NCBI GenBank assembly: GCA_965153455.1
Contig: OZ234493.1
Coordinates: 22,558,213 to 22,622,212 of the forward strand
Direction: 5' to 3'
DNA from: Sphagnum compactum
Taxonomy: Eukaryota; Bryophyta; Sphagnopsida; Sphagnales
DNA length: 64,000 nt
In this document: one piece after another, positions 39,828-51,654 of the stretch
Position numbering within the stretch: the stretch's first letter is position 1
How the letters are laid out: the number at the start of each line of letters is the position of its first letter
The notes under the pieces: generated by a model
Told to the model about the DNA's origin: nothing
Seen by the model: the letters and a program-made list of their open reading frames with translations, nothing else
Database searches by the model: none
Made by a program: the position numbers and the translations under genes

Positions 39828-40470
39828 TTCACACAGCTACTTGTTCTCTTGAAACTCCCACCCGCCACACACACAAATGCAGCTCACTGACAACCAGCGC
39901 CTTAAATTCAGCTGCAGCAAGCTCTTCTTCTTCTCCTTCTTATTCTTATTCTTGAACAAAACTTGCTCACAATTAGCTGCTGCTGCTCCTGCAAAAGCTC
40001 ATTCCTAGCAGTCTTCTTCTCCTCCGCATATTCTTTCTCAATTGCAAGCTGCTGATACTGCTGATGAGTGTGAGTGAAGTGCAGCAACGAAGTCGGAAGC
40101 TGGGGAGACGATCGACCAAGAGCTGCCGGAATGGACCTCTGCAGTCGACGCTTTGGAACACAGCAGCAGCAGCAGCTAGAGATGGGGGGCAGTTGAGAGA
40201 GCATGCGGAAGGAGGAGCAGCAGCAGCAGTTGAGGAAGAGTGATGAATGGCTGAGCTGCTTCAGGAGCAAACAGTTTGCTACGGGTCTTGTAGGAGGAGG
40301 AGGAGGAAAGGACTCAAAAACAACTTCAGTTGGTTCTTGCTCTTCTTCTTCTTCTTGGGTCTGAAGAAGAAGATGTCTTGTGGTAGACACAGTGCTACTA
40401 TGCGCGATCAGACAAGCAGCAGGCACTCACAGTTGTAAAAATACGCGACTCGCAATTGCTCATATAGTTT
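39828..40470 (-). promoter_or_regulatory. NCED 5' leader and core promoter candidate
   Basis: On the minus strand a TATA-like CTATATGA lies at 40468-40461, about 635 bases before the NCED ATG. Between them is CAG/CTT-rich leader-like DNA holding a 172-codon minus-strand ORF (40426-39908) of low complexity, a potential upstream ORF. No perfect ABRE or DRE was noticed here. Confidence 0.35.
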
Positions 40471-41601
40471 CTCTTCAGCAGGACTGACAAAAGCGGGTGC
40501 CGGGCCTCCTGACACTGTCCTCAGGGACCGGTGGACCTTCCGTCCAAGTCCTGAAACCTCGCCAGGTGGTGACCGACTTGTAGCCAGGTGGATGCCACGC
40601 GCACCATGTGTCAGCACTCCACGCATGGTGGCACAAAGGGCCCCGCCCCCGCCCTACCACCCCCCCCCCCCCCGGGCCCCGCCCCGCACGCTGTTTCCTC
40701 CGACTCCCACGATCGCTGTGCGTGCACGGTCTCTTCGCTCGGGTCCAAGAGGGTAAAACCTTGGCGCAAAAGACGGCATGTGTAACGGATTCATGGTCCT
40801 TCACTCCTCCTGCAAGGTAAAAACTAAAAACCCTGGAGACAAATGCGGCGAGCTTCACGGTGGCATCCTTCCAGAAAAGGTCAGATTAATGAATGACGAG
40901 GTTTTGTTTTTATCAAACAAAAAACATTTTGAAAAAAAAGAAAAAGAAAAAATCACATCGCATTCTCGGAGCAGTTCGTGACGCTAGTTCAACCTGTTCG
41001 AAAAGCTCTCTCTTCTTCGTCGGCTTCTTCGCCTTCGCCTTCTTCTTCTTCTTCCCTCCTGGTGCTTTTCCCAAAAGGTACCCCCGCGCGCGCGACAAAA
41101 TCTTTCCTCGACCTCTTGTAAAAACCCTCCTCCCTCATGAGACGTACTCGACAAGAAAGACGTCATGACTAGAGCGTATAGCTAGGCTTCTTCTTGGACT
41201 CGACTAGTGATTCCGGAGCAGCAAGTTATGTAAATTTCACAACCGGTGAAAGAACTGGAACTCATCATCATGGCGCCTTCCAACCTCGTTCCGACAGGCT
41301 TTTGCCAAATGATTGATCTTCTAGCCCGCAATTGTTCTCCTTGATCGTCGTCATCCGCTTCTCCTGGACGCATTGTGCCATGGATGATGATGCTGCTGAT
41401 GATGTACTACTGTTGCACAGTCCGAGTTTCCTTGAAGTGGAAGAAGAAGAAAGGCAAAACAAGAAAGAATGCACTGCACTAAAACATCAAAGCTCTCACA
41501 AACCCCGGCAATTGCCTCGTGATATCACACGCCTCCAGTTCCTGATCATACCTTGCATTCACTGCCCGCGCACTCACATAAACACAAACACACACATCTC
41601 A

Positions 41602-41621
41602 CTCTCTCTCTCTCTCTCTCT
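41602..41621. repeat. (CT)n microsatellite
   Basis: Ten CT units. A (CA)n run follows at about 41775-41790. Confidence 0.9.
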
Positions 41622-41934
41622 GCATAATCTTCTTCTGTAGCATTGGCGTCACGTTCTCCAGCGCCTCGAGAGCCAGCAAACAAAACCGTGCAATTGACGT
41701 CCATAACCACAAACACTAGCTGCCGCACAGCAAGCAAGCAAAACCAAAACCAACATTACAGAGAAAATCACACCCACACACACACACACAACAAAACAAA
41801 AGCGGACCATTTCCGCCGCGACGACGACGACAAAGAACCCTGCAGCAGCGACAGTACCTGAGCACCTACGAGATTCGTGATCCTCTGCTGGTGGTGGCGG
41901 TGTTCTCTGCATCTGATCCACTGAATTGTTTTTT

Positions 41935-42920
41935 GTGGCGAAAACTCGCCATTTTGTGCAAACCCAAAAAACCAGGAAAAAAAAACCATAAAAAAAACAA
42001 AATTACGTCCCAAGCAACATGGTGGAGGGAAATTTTTGGGAAATTTTCAAAAAAAAACGCCATATTTCCAGTAAGAAAACCAGGAAATCGCCATGATTTT
42101 GGGAGGATTTTTTGGGGGCAGAGTTTTCTAGCTTTCTTCTGTTGAAGTCTCGCCATATTTAGCTAATAGGTTTACCAACATTATAATAGGATTCCTAAAT
42201 TTTTTACTTCATTATTTGTGTTGTAGCCAGATTTGGCTATATCCTCTTGTGGTTGATTGCTACTTTTGGTGCAACACCAGAAAATTGGAAAAGGAAAAAA
42301 AAAACTAACTGCTCTGATCGCATTCTAAATCCTTTTCTTTTTCTTTGGCTATTGTGCTGGACTTGTCACTATATCCTTCTCTTTTTTATTTTGGCGAATC
42401 AGGAAAAAAAGAAAGAAAAGGCAATGATAGTCATACAAAGGATTTGTTTTGGAACAAAAGTCGCCATATTTCTGCGCAAAAAAACCTGGAAAACAAACAA
42501 ACAAAAGTTGAAATCACTCATATTTAGACCATAGCTTGGTGTACTAGAGTGGGGTTCCATACTGACAATTTTTGTCGTTGTTTTTGACTTGACAAAAAAA
42601 AAGTGTGAAATTTTTTTTGGGAGATTTTTATTGTTTTGGGTTGCCTTTCTAGTGCAAATTTGAGCCATTAGTTTTCTTTGGAAATATTCGCCAGATTTTT
42701 TACATTCCAAAACTGAAAAAGAAAAAGCCCCTGATGTGTGTACCCCCCCTCCCCCCCCCCAAACCGAATATTGTCCTTGCCATTAACCTAGGCAAAAAGA
42801 AGAGGGGGGGGGGCGGGGGAGGGAAGGCAGTTAGTGATATTTTTTGAACGACTTATCGCCAATTTATTTAATAACTATCGCCAATTATTGCTGAATCCTT
42901 ATCTGGGAAAAAACTGGGAA
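41935..42920. repeat. Degenerate CGCCA...CCAGGAAAA repeat block
   Basis: The pair of words TCGCCA(T/G)ATTT and CCAGGAAAA or CCTGGAAAA recurs at about 41947, 42058, 42078, 42152, 42462, 42688 and 42857, spaced irregularly. The unit around 42215-42300 (GTAGCCAGATTTGGCTA then AAAATTGGAAAAGG) has a diverged relative at 43560-43645. Confidence 0.5.
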
Positions 42921-44433
42921 AAAAAGAAAAAAAAGTCCAATAGATGAGCCGAAAGACCCAGCCGGGTTAAAACAATTACCCAGACTGGGTAAACAAGCAT
43001 TTATTAATTAATTAATCAATTGCATTTTAGAATTGCCAGAAATCTTGAAAAATACGTGCCTGCCATGCCAGAAATCTGAATGAATTATCTCTCAATAATT
43101 CACAATAATAGCTTTCATTATTTCTAATGTTAGTCCTGAATTGTAAAATTACTATTCTTATTTTCACTTGCCGAACATAACTGACAACCAAAAAATAAAT
43201 TATTAACTATTCAGCCGTGCATCTTGCTGCCGAAACAGTTAGGAAATTTTATTTTATTTTTTGTACGTGTTCGTTCCATGAGTTTTTTTTTTTGAGCCTT
43301 CTATGTGTCGAACCAACAACTGAACCAAATTTTGTTCGAGAGGAGGGCTTCCAATTTGGTGAGCCAGTTCCAACAGACTGACAAATATTTTGTTCACATC
43401 CAATGAGGTGAGCCAGTATGAGCAAGAACTGACTTCCCGAAGACACTACATACCCGGTAACAAGCACCCTACAGTCAGCCGGACCATCGATGTGGCACAC
43501 TGATCCACTAGCCAGATAGAAATAGAAGGATCCTAAAATTAAAAAATCATATTATTTTATTTGTAACCAAATTTAGCTGGATCATCTTATGGACAATCAT
43601 AACTTTTGTTACATTAAAAAACATTTGGAAAACGGAAAAATAAAATAAAATTGGACTACCACACACCCAAAGGGGGAAATAAACAAAACCTAGTTGTCTA
43701 ATTTTTAGATTAAAAAAAGAAAAAAGAAAATTAAATAATTAATACATACATATATACATACATACATACTCCCCCAAAAAAAATTCAATCAAAAAAAAAT
43801 ACTTAAATTTTAGTGTTTTTTTCATCAAAATAGGAAGAACATGAACAAGAACAAGAAGATGATGTCCCAAAGCAAGTCTGAATATTTCTTACATCTAATG
43901 GAAGGAGACGAAGCCAATGAAAATATATTTTTCCGACCTCTTACAGGTCTAATTTATAAAGAGAGATCTCTACATGTATTTTTAAAATTATGAAACAAAA
44001 TCGAATATATTTCTCACCTCTTCTATAGGTCCAAGTTGTGAACATTAATTTTTTTTTAATTTTAATTATTTATTTAATTATTAAAATCAATTAAAACCCC
44101 CACAAAAAAAAAAAACTCTGTCTCTCAATCCGCTTCAAATACCAAAGATCCGCACAAATCTGCTGACCAAATGCCATGATCAGCATATTTGGCAGCGAGC
44201 AAATAAATTAAATTAAATTAAATCAACTCAGCACCTCTCGTCCTTGTTGGGAGGACTTTCCGTTGCATCGTCAATTCGATTTCGATGGGTTGTGTGTTCT
44301 TTTTTCTTGTCTTTCTCTAGGGGGGGTTTTGTGAAGTCGAAGGAGAGGGCCAGGCCACGCCACGCCTTTTAACCGAACGAACGAGGGCCAGGCCTTTTAA
44401 CCCAACTCGATTTATCCTCAGTCATCATGGGTT

Positions 44434-44551
44434 TGGTTATTTCGGGGGGTGTCTTTAATCTACTCACGGAGGAGGACAATGACAATCGGACATGGTTATT
44501 TCAGGGGGTGTCTTTAATCTACTCACGTAGGAGGACAATGACAATCGGACA
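44434..44551. repeat. 59-bp tandem duplication
   Basis: Two nearly identical copies starting TGGTTATTTC at 44434 and 44493 and containing GGAGGACAATGACAATCGGA. Few differences, so a young duplication. Confidence 0.95.
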
Positions 44552-46848
44552 GGTGGTTCGTCTGCTGCCGGTTCCACTTTTTTGTTTCATTTTGCAGGAT
44601 TCGGCGTGACTCGACTGTGGGAAGTTGCTAAAATGGGTGGTGGTGCTGTCTCTTGATTGGCCGTCGTCTTTTTTCTTCTTTTTTTAATTTAAAAAAACTT
44701 TAGCTACTGTGGGACAGGGTGGTGGGGGTCATCATCTGCTGGTTCCACTTTTGGTTTTCCCAGAGACACCCACTTTGTGATGGGATCAATTGGCGGAAAA
44801 CACTGGTTACATTCTACCATTCCGAGGGCGGGCGGGCGGGGGGCCCATTCCCAGGTAAAAATTGGGCCCCCCTTCCTTCCACAAGAGGTAGGTGTTTTGT
44901 TGGGTAAAAGTTAGGTATTCCGAACTTTCTTTCACAAAAGAGTCACTTCTTCAACTGCTACTTATTTTGGTCCCCTTTTTTTGTCTTTAGTTAGTTATCT
45001 GGGGTTGGTTTTGTTGTTGTTATTATTAATGGGATCTCTTTGGAGGAAAGAGATAAATAGGTTTGTTTTTATTGGCCTTGCCTACTACCCAACAATTCTA
45101 GAGTATAGTAGCTTAAGGGATTTTAATAGGCCCGTACTAGGTAATAAATAATAGGTCTCTTTTATTTTATTTTATTTATACGAGGATTTTTGAAAGATGA
45201 TATTTTTGGCTTGTGTTGAAACTTGAGATTAGTTATTATAGAGTTTTAATATATCTTGAAGGATTTTGGTTTCTTTTAGAGGATTTTTTTTTTTTTGGGA
45301 AGATTAATAATATTTTTTTTGCATGGTGAAATACTTGAGTTTCCATAATTCTTCTTCTTTTGCCTTCTTAAGATACTTTTTCATGTAAATGGCAAGGCCA
45401 CGGTGTGTGTGAGTGACACACCCCTTGCTTTTTCTTTTTTTTTCTTGCTTAAGAATTTCATTTCCTTAAACTTATGTGCTTAAATCTACAGTACAAACAA
45501 GAGTTATTGAGTATTGAATTGTTTTTTCAAGGGAAATTTAAAACAAAATCAAATCTAAAATTTTCTTGGAAATTGGGGAATGCTTTTGGGGAATACTATT
45601 TGGAAAGCCAAGCCCTTGATGAGTAAATGCTAGACTATTTAATACCAATTGAGCAATGCTAGATTTTTCTCTATGAGGTAATGTTAACCAGTCCTTCTTT
45701 TTGTTCACGCACATCTACATGCACATATATTGAAATTTGGGACTCGAATAGCATTCTTTTGTTTGATGCATTGTGAGTTCAATCAATCAAGAAATTACAT
45801 AAGCAAGCACGTAATTTGAGTCTACATACATACAGTTGGTTGTTGTGAGGGTTGGGTTGAGCTTACTCAATAAACTAAGACTTGTGATACTAAAGTTTGA
45901 TACTACATTCTCAACTATTCAAAGATTTGCACCCCTTTCCTTCCATCCCTCCCTCCCTCCCTCCCTCCCCACTTAGGCTTGCAACTCCTCTATTTAACAA
46001 GTTACTTGTCATCAACAATTTCTTTCATGTTGCATTCAATAATTTAAGTTTTGAATTTCCCATTCATTTCTTTTTTGCAATAGATAATTAAAATGGTAAA
46101 AAAAAAAAATTAATTTAAACAACTTTGGGTGAGTTGTTTGGTAAGTGAATTAAAAAATTCATGGAACCAAAGGTGTTTTCTTAAGGTATAGTATATGGAA
46201 CCATGTAATGTGAAAAGAGCAAGACACACCCTCACATGAAAGATTTAACATTCCTCTTCAAAAAGGTTTAACCTTATTTGCTATGTGCCTTACCCCCTCT
46301 TTAAAATCTCAAAAGAAGCTTCCTAACTCCTAAACCTCTTCACCCGAAACAACCGACATGTGATTATTCAAAAGTATTTTGTTGCTTGGGAAGGGGGGGG
46401 TGGTTTCCAGGTTTCCTCTAGCAAATTTTCATATGAGACAAGGTTCAAGCTAAGTTCCCGTATATATTTTGGGCATGTTTGATTTTTCCTCACCATGCCA
46501 TGCCACCACGTTCGAGGAAAGTTGTTACAAGAGTAGAATATCACTCTACTAATTAATTAACTTGACCCAATTAATTTGGGATATGTTATGAGCTTCGTGA
46601 CTTTTAATTCTTTAAATTCATACAATTTGTGTACATACATACGTACGTTATGGAATGCATGGTACCACAAATTCATTCACAACTTCAGACAATAACAAAA
46701 ACAAAAGCTGCCAATCGGGTTCTAACTTAGTTCCAGAAGCCTTTTAGAAAGGCTTTGAAAGCTCATGGGAAGACGCCAATGTAAAGCATTTGCCACATGG
46801 TGGCATTTGCACATGCACATGTAAAGATCATGCTTACGACAAAAAAAA

Positions 46849-46872
46849 CCCCCCCCCCCCCCCCCCCCCCCC
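46849..46872. repeat. Homopolymer C tract (24 bases)
   Basis: Twenty-four consecutive C flanked by A-runs on both sides. The length is uncertain in any assembly because such tracts are error-prone. Confidence 0.9.
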
Positions 46873-48558
46873 AAAAAGAAAAGGAGGAAAAAAAACAATG
46901 GAAGGTTCTTTGCCCAAAGGCTCCTCTTGAAAGTAATATGTATTTGTTAGGAAAGGCCAAGCGAAAGTCTTATATTGTCTGGAGGAGTCTCTCAACCTTG
47001 TGTATTGTAACCGTTGCTTTTTAGGATTTTGGCTCCTTTTTTTCGCCTACCATAATAACGGGCATACCTTTCATCATTATCATGGCCGAAAGGTGCACAT
47101 GGCGGCTATTGTTTGAGGAAACAACCGTCGCACAAAGAAATCAAACAACCGTAAACGAGAATAAAAGACTACGTAAACTACCGACATTTTGGTGTGGGAA
47201 TAATATGTTGTCTCGTTGTTTCCATCGTGATGATGATGGTGGCTACAATTTGATTGTTTTGGTCCATTTTTTGTTTTGTGTAGTATTGTTGCATGGAAGT
47301 TACACCTATTGTGATCTTCAAACTCGTCATTCATCCATTTTCTATCAATGTAAAGCAAACATTAAGATATGATGTTATTCATCCATTTATTTATGAATCC
47401 TAAAAAAACGATTCGAAAACCATCCTGAGGGGACACTAGTAAAAAAATATAGAAAATACATGAGTAAAAACATAACGTGCAATGTATTGATCATTGGATA
47501 AAATTTATAACTTAATCAGTTAAAAATAAAGTACATTTTATTTAAATAATCAATTTTAATTATAATATATAATAATCTGAAATAATAAATTATACTTAAT
47601 ATAGGATGGCTTTAATATAGGGTATATATATAAATTAGATAATACTAAGGTGATAAAAAAATAAGTTGAACAATTATCTAATACCCCTAAAAATGTTCAT
47701 TTGATGCACATAATAAATCTTAAACTTTACACTAAGTGTCCCCCAAGAAAAACCATATCATTCATCCATTTTCTATGAATGTGAAAAAAAACATTAGGAA
47801 ACCATGTCCAATGAATCCAATTTTGTCCCAATTATAACCAACTCGATCAATAAGTGGCACCGCCCAACTTTTATTTGAAATATTTTTTTAACTTGCAACT
47901 TTGGATTTACAAAAGGGGATTGAGTCAAAGAAGCACTTTCTTCAGTATTTTTGTTTGTCAAAACAAAGCTTTTAGTAAGCACCATGACAATTTGATTGGA
48001 AAAGTGTAAACGGTTAGAACACTTTGATGAAACATCAGATGCACTATACATACACCTAATAAGTCTTAAAAGCTCCAAAACAAAGTTGCACTTTAATTTG
48101 GTACCTTTGTTCTTTGTCTTTGCTAATATGACCTTTTTGTATGGTATATCATACACTAAAGATCTCCCCCATATGTATAAAAGTATAGGAGATGATGGTT
48201 CATGGGAAGTTAGGTGACATGGAAAGTGGCTCTTACTTAGTTGATGCACCAACCCCCATCACTTAGTATGGATATGTGGTGGGTGGGCCTCTACTACTAC
48301 TAGTAAAAGAAAAAGAATGCACTCCAAATTGCTCCACTCTAGGTCTCTTGTAAGTAGGGAAGTAAATTGTCTACTAAATAAATAACTAGACCTTGCTACA
48401 CGTGACCTAATATGTAGATAACCTTGTAAGGGTCGGTGCGTTCATTTTAACCTGGCTTTGAGGGCCTTGGGTTGATACCCGCACCCACAATTGGTACCAT
48501 GGTTTTTTTTTTCTTTTTAATCCTGAAATTCATTTCAAATTATTTTATAACTTTTGTG

Positions 48559-48586
48559 AATATATATATATATATATATATATATC
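48559..48586. repeat. (TA)n microsatellite
   Basis: About fourteen TA/AT units. Confidence 0.9.
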
Positions 48587-49342
48587 CCCATGCTTATTAG
48601 ACTACCTAAATCGGCGTCTTCGAGTTTCGAATATAATATTTTCTTTTAAACCCTGCCCGCCCTCATCAAGTAACCATGGTGGGTATTTGGAGATGGTTTA
48701 ACCATAATGAGGGGCAGTGAAACAAAACCCTATTTAGGGCAGTGCAACAAAAGCTTGTTGAGGGCAGGACACGTGTCACCTTTTCCTCCTAAATGTGTAA
48801 GACAAAGTGCACCTTACTTAGCAAGGTGGGCAAGAACTAACTAGTCAGCCCAGTTTTTTACTTTGTCCAGGAGTTCAAAATATACCCAGGGTTAAATATG
48901 TACCCACTAAGAACCCAACCAAGGTGAACCCCTTCTTCTTCTTGTGTGAAGAGGCATGTGTAGAGGGCTATAGTTAACCCGGGGAATGTTAAATTTTAAC
49001 TCGGTGACAAACCCTGATTTAGTAGTCTAAGGATGGTAGTATATTTATCACGTTTCAAAGTAACCCAAAGAACATGAACATACCCGGCGGAGCGCTGATT
49101 CACCAACCCTGGCCCCACATCCGTCCGAGGTAATAGCACAGTGTTGTCCGGTTATTTGCTTTTTCTAAATAACCATTGGATTGGGTAGGGTTTTTTTTTT
49201 TGAACCTACACACAACAATATCCTTGCCTACGCAGGTTATCAAAATTGGTTCTCGGGTAGGTTATCAATAAAAACCCTAGCCATTGAAGCCTACGGTCAA
49301 CGGAATGGAATAGGGTAACTAATGTACTGGGTGAGGGGGGTT

Positions 49343-49445
49343 GGTTTTTAGGCTTTTTAGGGTTTTTGTTTTTTTTGGGGGAGGGGGTTTTTAGGCTTTT
49401 TAGGGTCTTTAGGGTCTTTAGGCTTTTTAGGGTTTTTTTTTTTTT
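49343..49445. repeat. Telomere-like TTTTTAGGG/TCTTTAGGG tract
   Basis: Words such as CTTTTTAGGGT, TCTTTAGGGTCTTTAGG and TTTTTAGGCTTTTTAGGG run in one orientation and resemble the plant telomere unit TTTAGGG with one to three extra bases. The tract is short and impure. Confidence 0.5.
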
Positions 49446-50098
49446 GTTTAGTTTTTGGGGGGGGGGCACCTTTCATGCACACATTGGTGCAAGCAAATAT
49501 CTTGCATTGAACTGACCTTTTGGAGGGGGGCTTTTCCGAGCTTTTCGGGGCTTAGATTTTTTGTGGGGGTGTTATTTTTTGTTGTTGCTATCCTGGATGT
49601 TATTTTTTTTACTCCTAGAAATGACTTAAACATGCTCTTAATGTACCCCACTTCTATAGCTCCACTTGTCATCTTGTGGGAAATTTAAAAGGCCCCTTAC
49701 CTCCAATTTGAGGGTCCCCACATTCACACCTTGTAAAAAATACTAAACCTAGAACCCACCCACCCCACCCCCCCCCCCCCAAACCCCCCCACAACAACAT
49801 TAGATATTCCTCTAGCCAATAAGATGCCTCCAGCTGTGTGTTTGTTCACACTTCATGCTCATTGCCAACACTTAAGAAGCAGAGTGTTTTTTTTTGGGGG
49901 GGTTCTCAGAATGCCACCTTTGTCAAAATATGCAAAAATAGGATGACTCGGTTTGGGGTTTATTCACACTTGGTTTTTGGGTACTCATAACCCTCCTTCC
50001 CAACTCGGCTACAGACCAATCGACACCTCCAGCGTGTACAGTTTTGCTTTCACACTTGACTTCGCTAGGTTACCCATACTCTTACTACTCCATGCACT
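49446..50098. other. G/C-run-rich intergenic DNA
   Basis: G- and C-runs at about 49456-49466 and 49768-49781 in otherwise unremarkable sequence. No gene was recognised. Confidence 0.45.
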
Positions 50099-50886
50099 TT
50101 GGGTAGGGCCCCTTCCACTTAGGAACACTTTTTAAGCCCAGTATACCTCCATGGATAGGGCCCCCGTCCACTTTGGGTAGGGCCCCTTCCACACTTAGGA
50201 ACACTTTAAGCCCAGTAATACATCTATGGATAGGGCCCCATCCACTTGGGAACACATTGACTCCCCCCATATACATACATATATTAGGGGTAGGGAGGAC
50301 CCTATCCACTTGGGAACACATTGACTCCCATATACATATATATATTATGGATAGGGAGAACCCCATCCACTTGGGAACATGTTGACCCCATATACATACA
50401 TATTAGGGGTCGAGTGGACCTTGTCCCCTTGGGAACACATTGACCCCCATATACATACATATTACGGGTAGGGAGGACCCCGTCCACATGGGAACATGTT
50501 GACCCCTGTATACATACATATTATGGGTAGGGAGGACCCCATCCACTTGGGAACACGTTGACCCCCCATGTACATAGATGTTACGGGTAGGGAGGAACCT
50601 GTCCACTTGGGAACATGTTGACCCCCATGTACATACATATTACGAATAGAGAGGAACTTTGTCCACTTGGGAACACAATGACCCCTATATACATACATAT
50701 TAGGGATAGGGAGAACCTCATCCACTTGGGAACACGTTGACCCCCATGTACATACATATTACGAATACGAAGGACGCCATCCACTTGGGAACACATTGAC
50801 CCTCGTGTACATACATATTACGAATAGCGAGGAGCCCATCCAGTTGGGAACACGTTGACCCCCCATGTACATACATACTAGGGATA
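50099..50886. repeat. 59-60-bp minisatellite, about 13 units
   Basis: Unit starts recur at about 50231, 50291, 50352, 50410, 50469, 50528, 50588, 50647, 50707, 50766 and 50825, with two more degenerate units at the left end. Each unit contains CCACTTGGGAACAC, TTGACCCCCAT and ATACATACATATTA. Copies differ at several positions, so the array is not recent. Unit length alternates between 58 and 61, and several overlapping minus-strand ORFs result from the repeat itself. Confidence 0.97.
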
Positions 50887-51039
50887 TGACCCTTATGCCT
50901 AGGGGAACATGTCGAGCCTTATGGGGAACATGTTAGTTCCATCAGGTGGTAACGGGTTCTACCAAAATTCCAAATTGTAACCCATGTTCCACACCAATGA
51001 TTCGTATATAACCGTAGTGTTCCCATCACAAGTGGAACC

Positions 51040-51495
51040 AAGTCTAACTCTTGGAACCGGTTCCAGAACCTGAGGTTAATGGGTAGTTAACTACCAATTC
51101 CAATCCGGGTTACCCCAAACTAGATTGAAATTAGGTTTGATTTTTAGAACCAAAATTGAGAAAAAAAAATTTTTTTGAAGAACTGGACCCAAGACGGGAT
51201 TCGGGCAGTTCCATTCATTTGTGAAAATTAACAAAGACCTCAAGATCATTGCCTATATGCATGTGGAGTCAATAGGCTTTGGCTACCGTTTTTCGTTATG
51301 GGGCAGGTTAGTACCAGTGTTGGGCAGCTCTTTGAATTTTTAAAGAACCGCCGGTTCCAGTTCTCTTTAATATTTCACAATTAAAGAACCGCCGGTTCCA
51401 GTTATTTGAAAAAATAAATTAATTCAGAATCAAAGAATCACTGGTTCCGGTTGTTTCGAAACCCTCAAAGAACCGACGGTTCCCATGAAATACCC
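51040..51495. repeat. Clustered GAACCGNCGGTTC palindromes
   Basis: GGAACCGGTTCC near 51053, AGAACCGCCGGTTCCAGTT near 51344 and 51384, and AGAACCGACGGTTCC near 51470 form a cluster of short inverted repeats directly upstream of the transposase relic. They may be subterminal repeats of the same element. Confidence 0.6.
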
Positions 51496-51654
51496 AACAA
51501 AGCACCACTGCATCAATTCTTTGGTGAGTTCATTGACCTTTTCAAACATTTGAGAACCGTCATGATTCTACTCCAAAATCAATTAATTTGAAAATTTTGT
51601 GAAGGGGTGGCGAGTGAGTGGATATATATCCGGGTTGATAACCGATGAATATTT

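Larger units (their letters stand above)
40471..44420. other. Upstream intergenic region with GC-rich then low-complexity DNA
   Basis: 40610-40690 is very GC-rich with a C-run at about 40661-40674. 41000-41900 has CT-, CA- and TTC-repeats and moderate G+C content, perhaps leader or non-coding exon sequence, but no protein family was recognised. From 41.9 to 43.7 kb there are decayed repeats with words like TCGCCATATTT. No gene was seen. Confidence 0.45.
44552..49340. other. Intergenic DNA without recognised gene
   Basis: Low-complexity and AT-rich sequence. It holds (CCCT)n near 45945-45968, a long C-run, a (TA)n tract at 48559-48586 and a roughly 40-bp direct repeat at about 47330 and 47758 around an AT-rich insert. 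The longest ORF (47794-48252, minus) has no known motif. Confidence 0.5.

Noticed and set aside
47794-48252. 152-codon minus-strand ORF
   Set aside because: No recognisable motif, composition like the AT-rich surroundings and located in repeat-like DNA.
48430-48500. tRNA-like sequence with GGGTTGATACCCGC
   Set aside because: The B-box match is imperfect and no A-box or cloverleaf could be fitted.
50099-50886. CRISPR-like array
   Set aside because: Units are contiguous minisatellite repeats without unique spacers of constant length, in a plant nuclear context.
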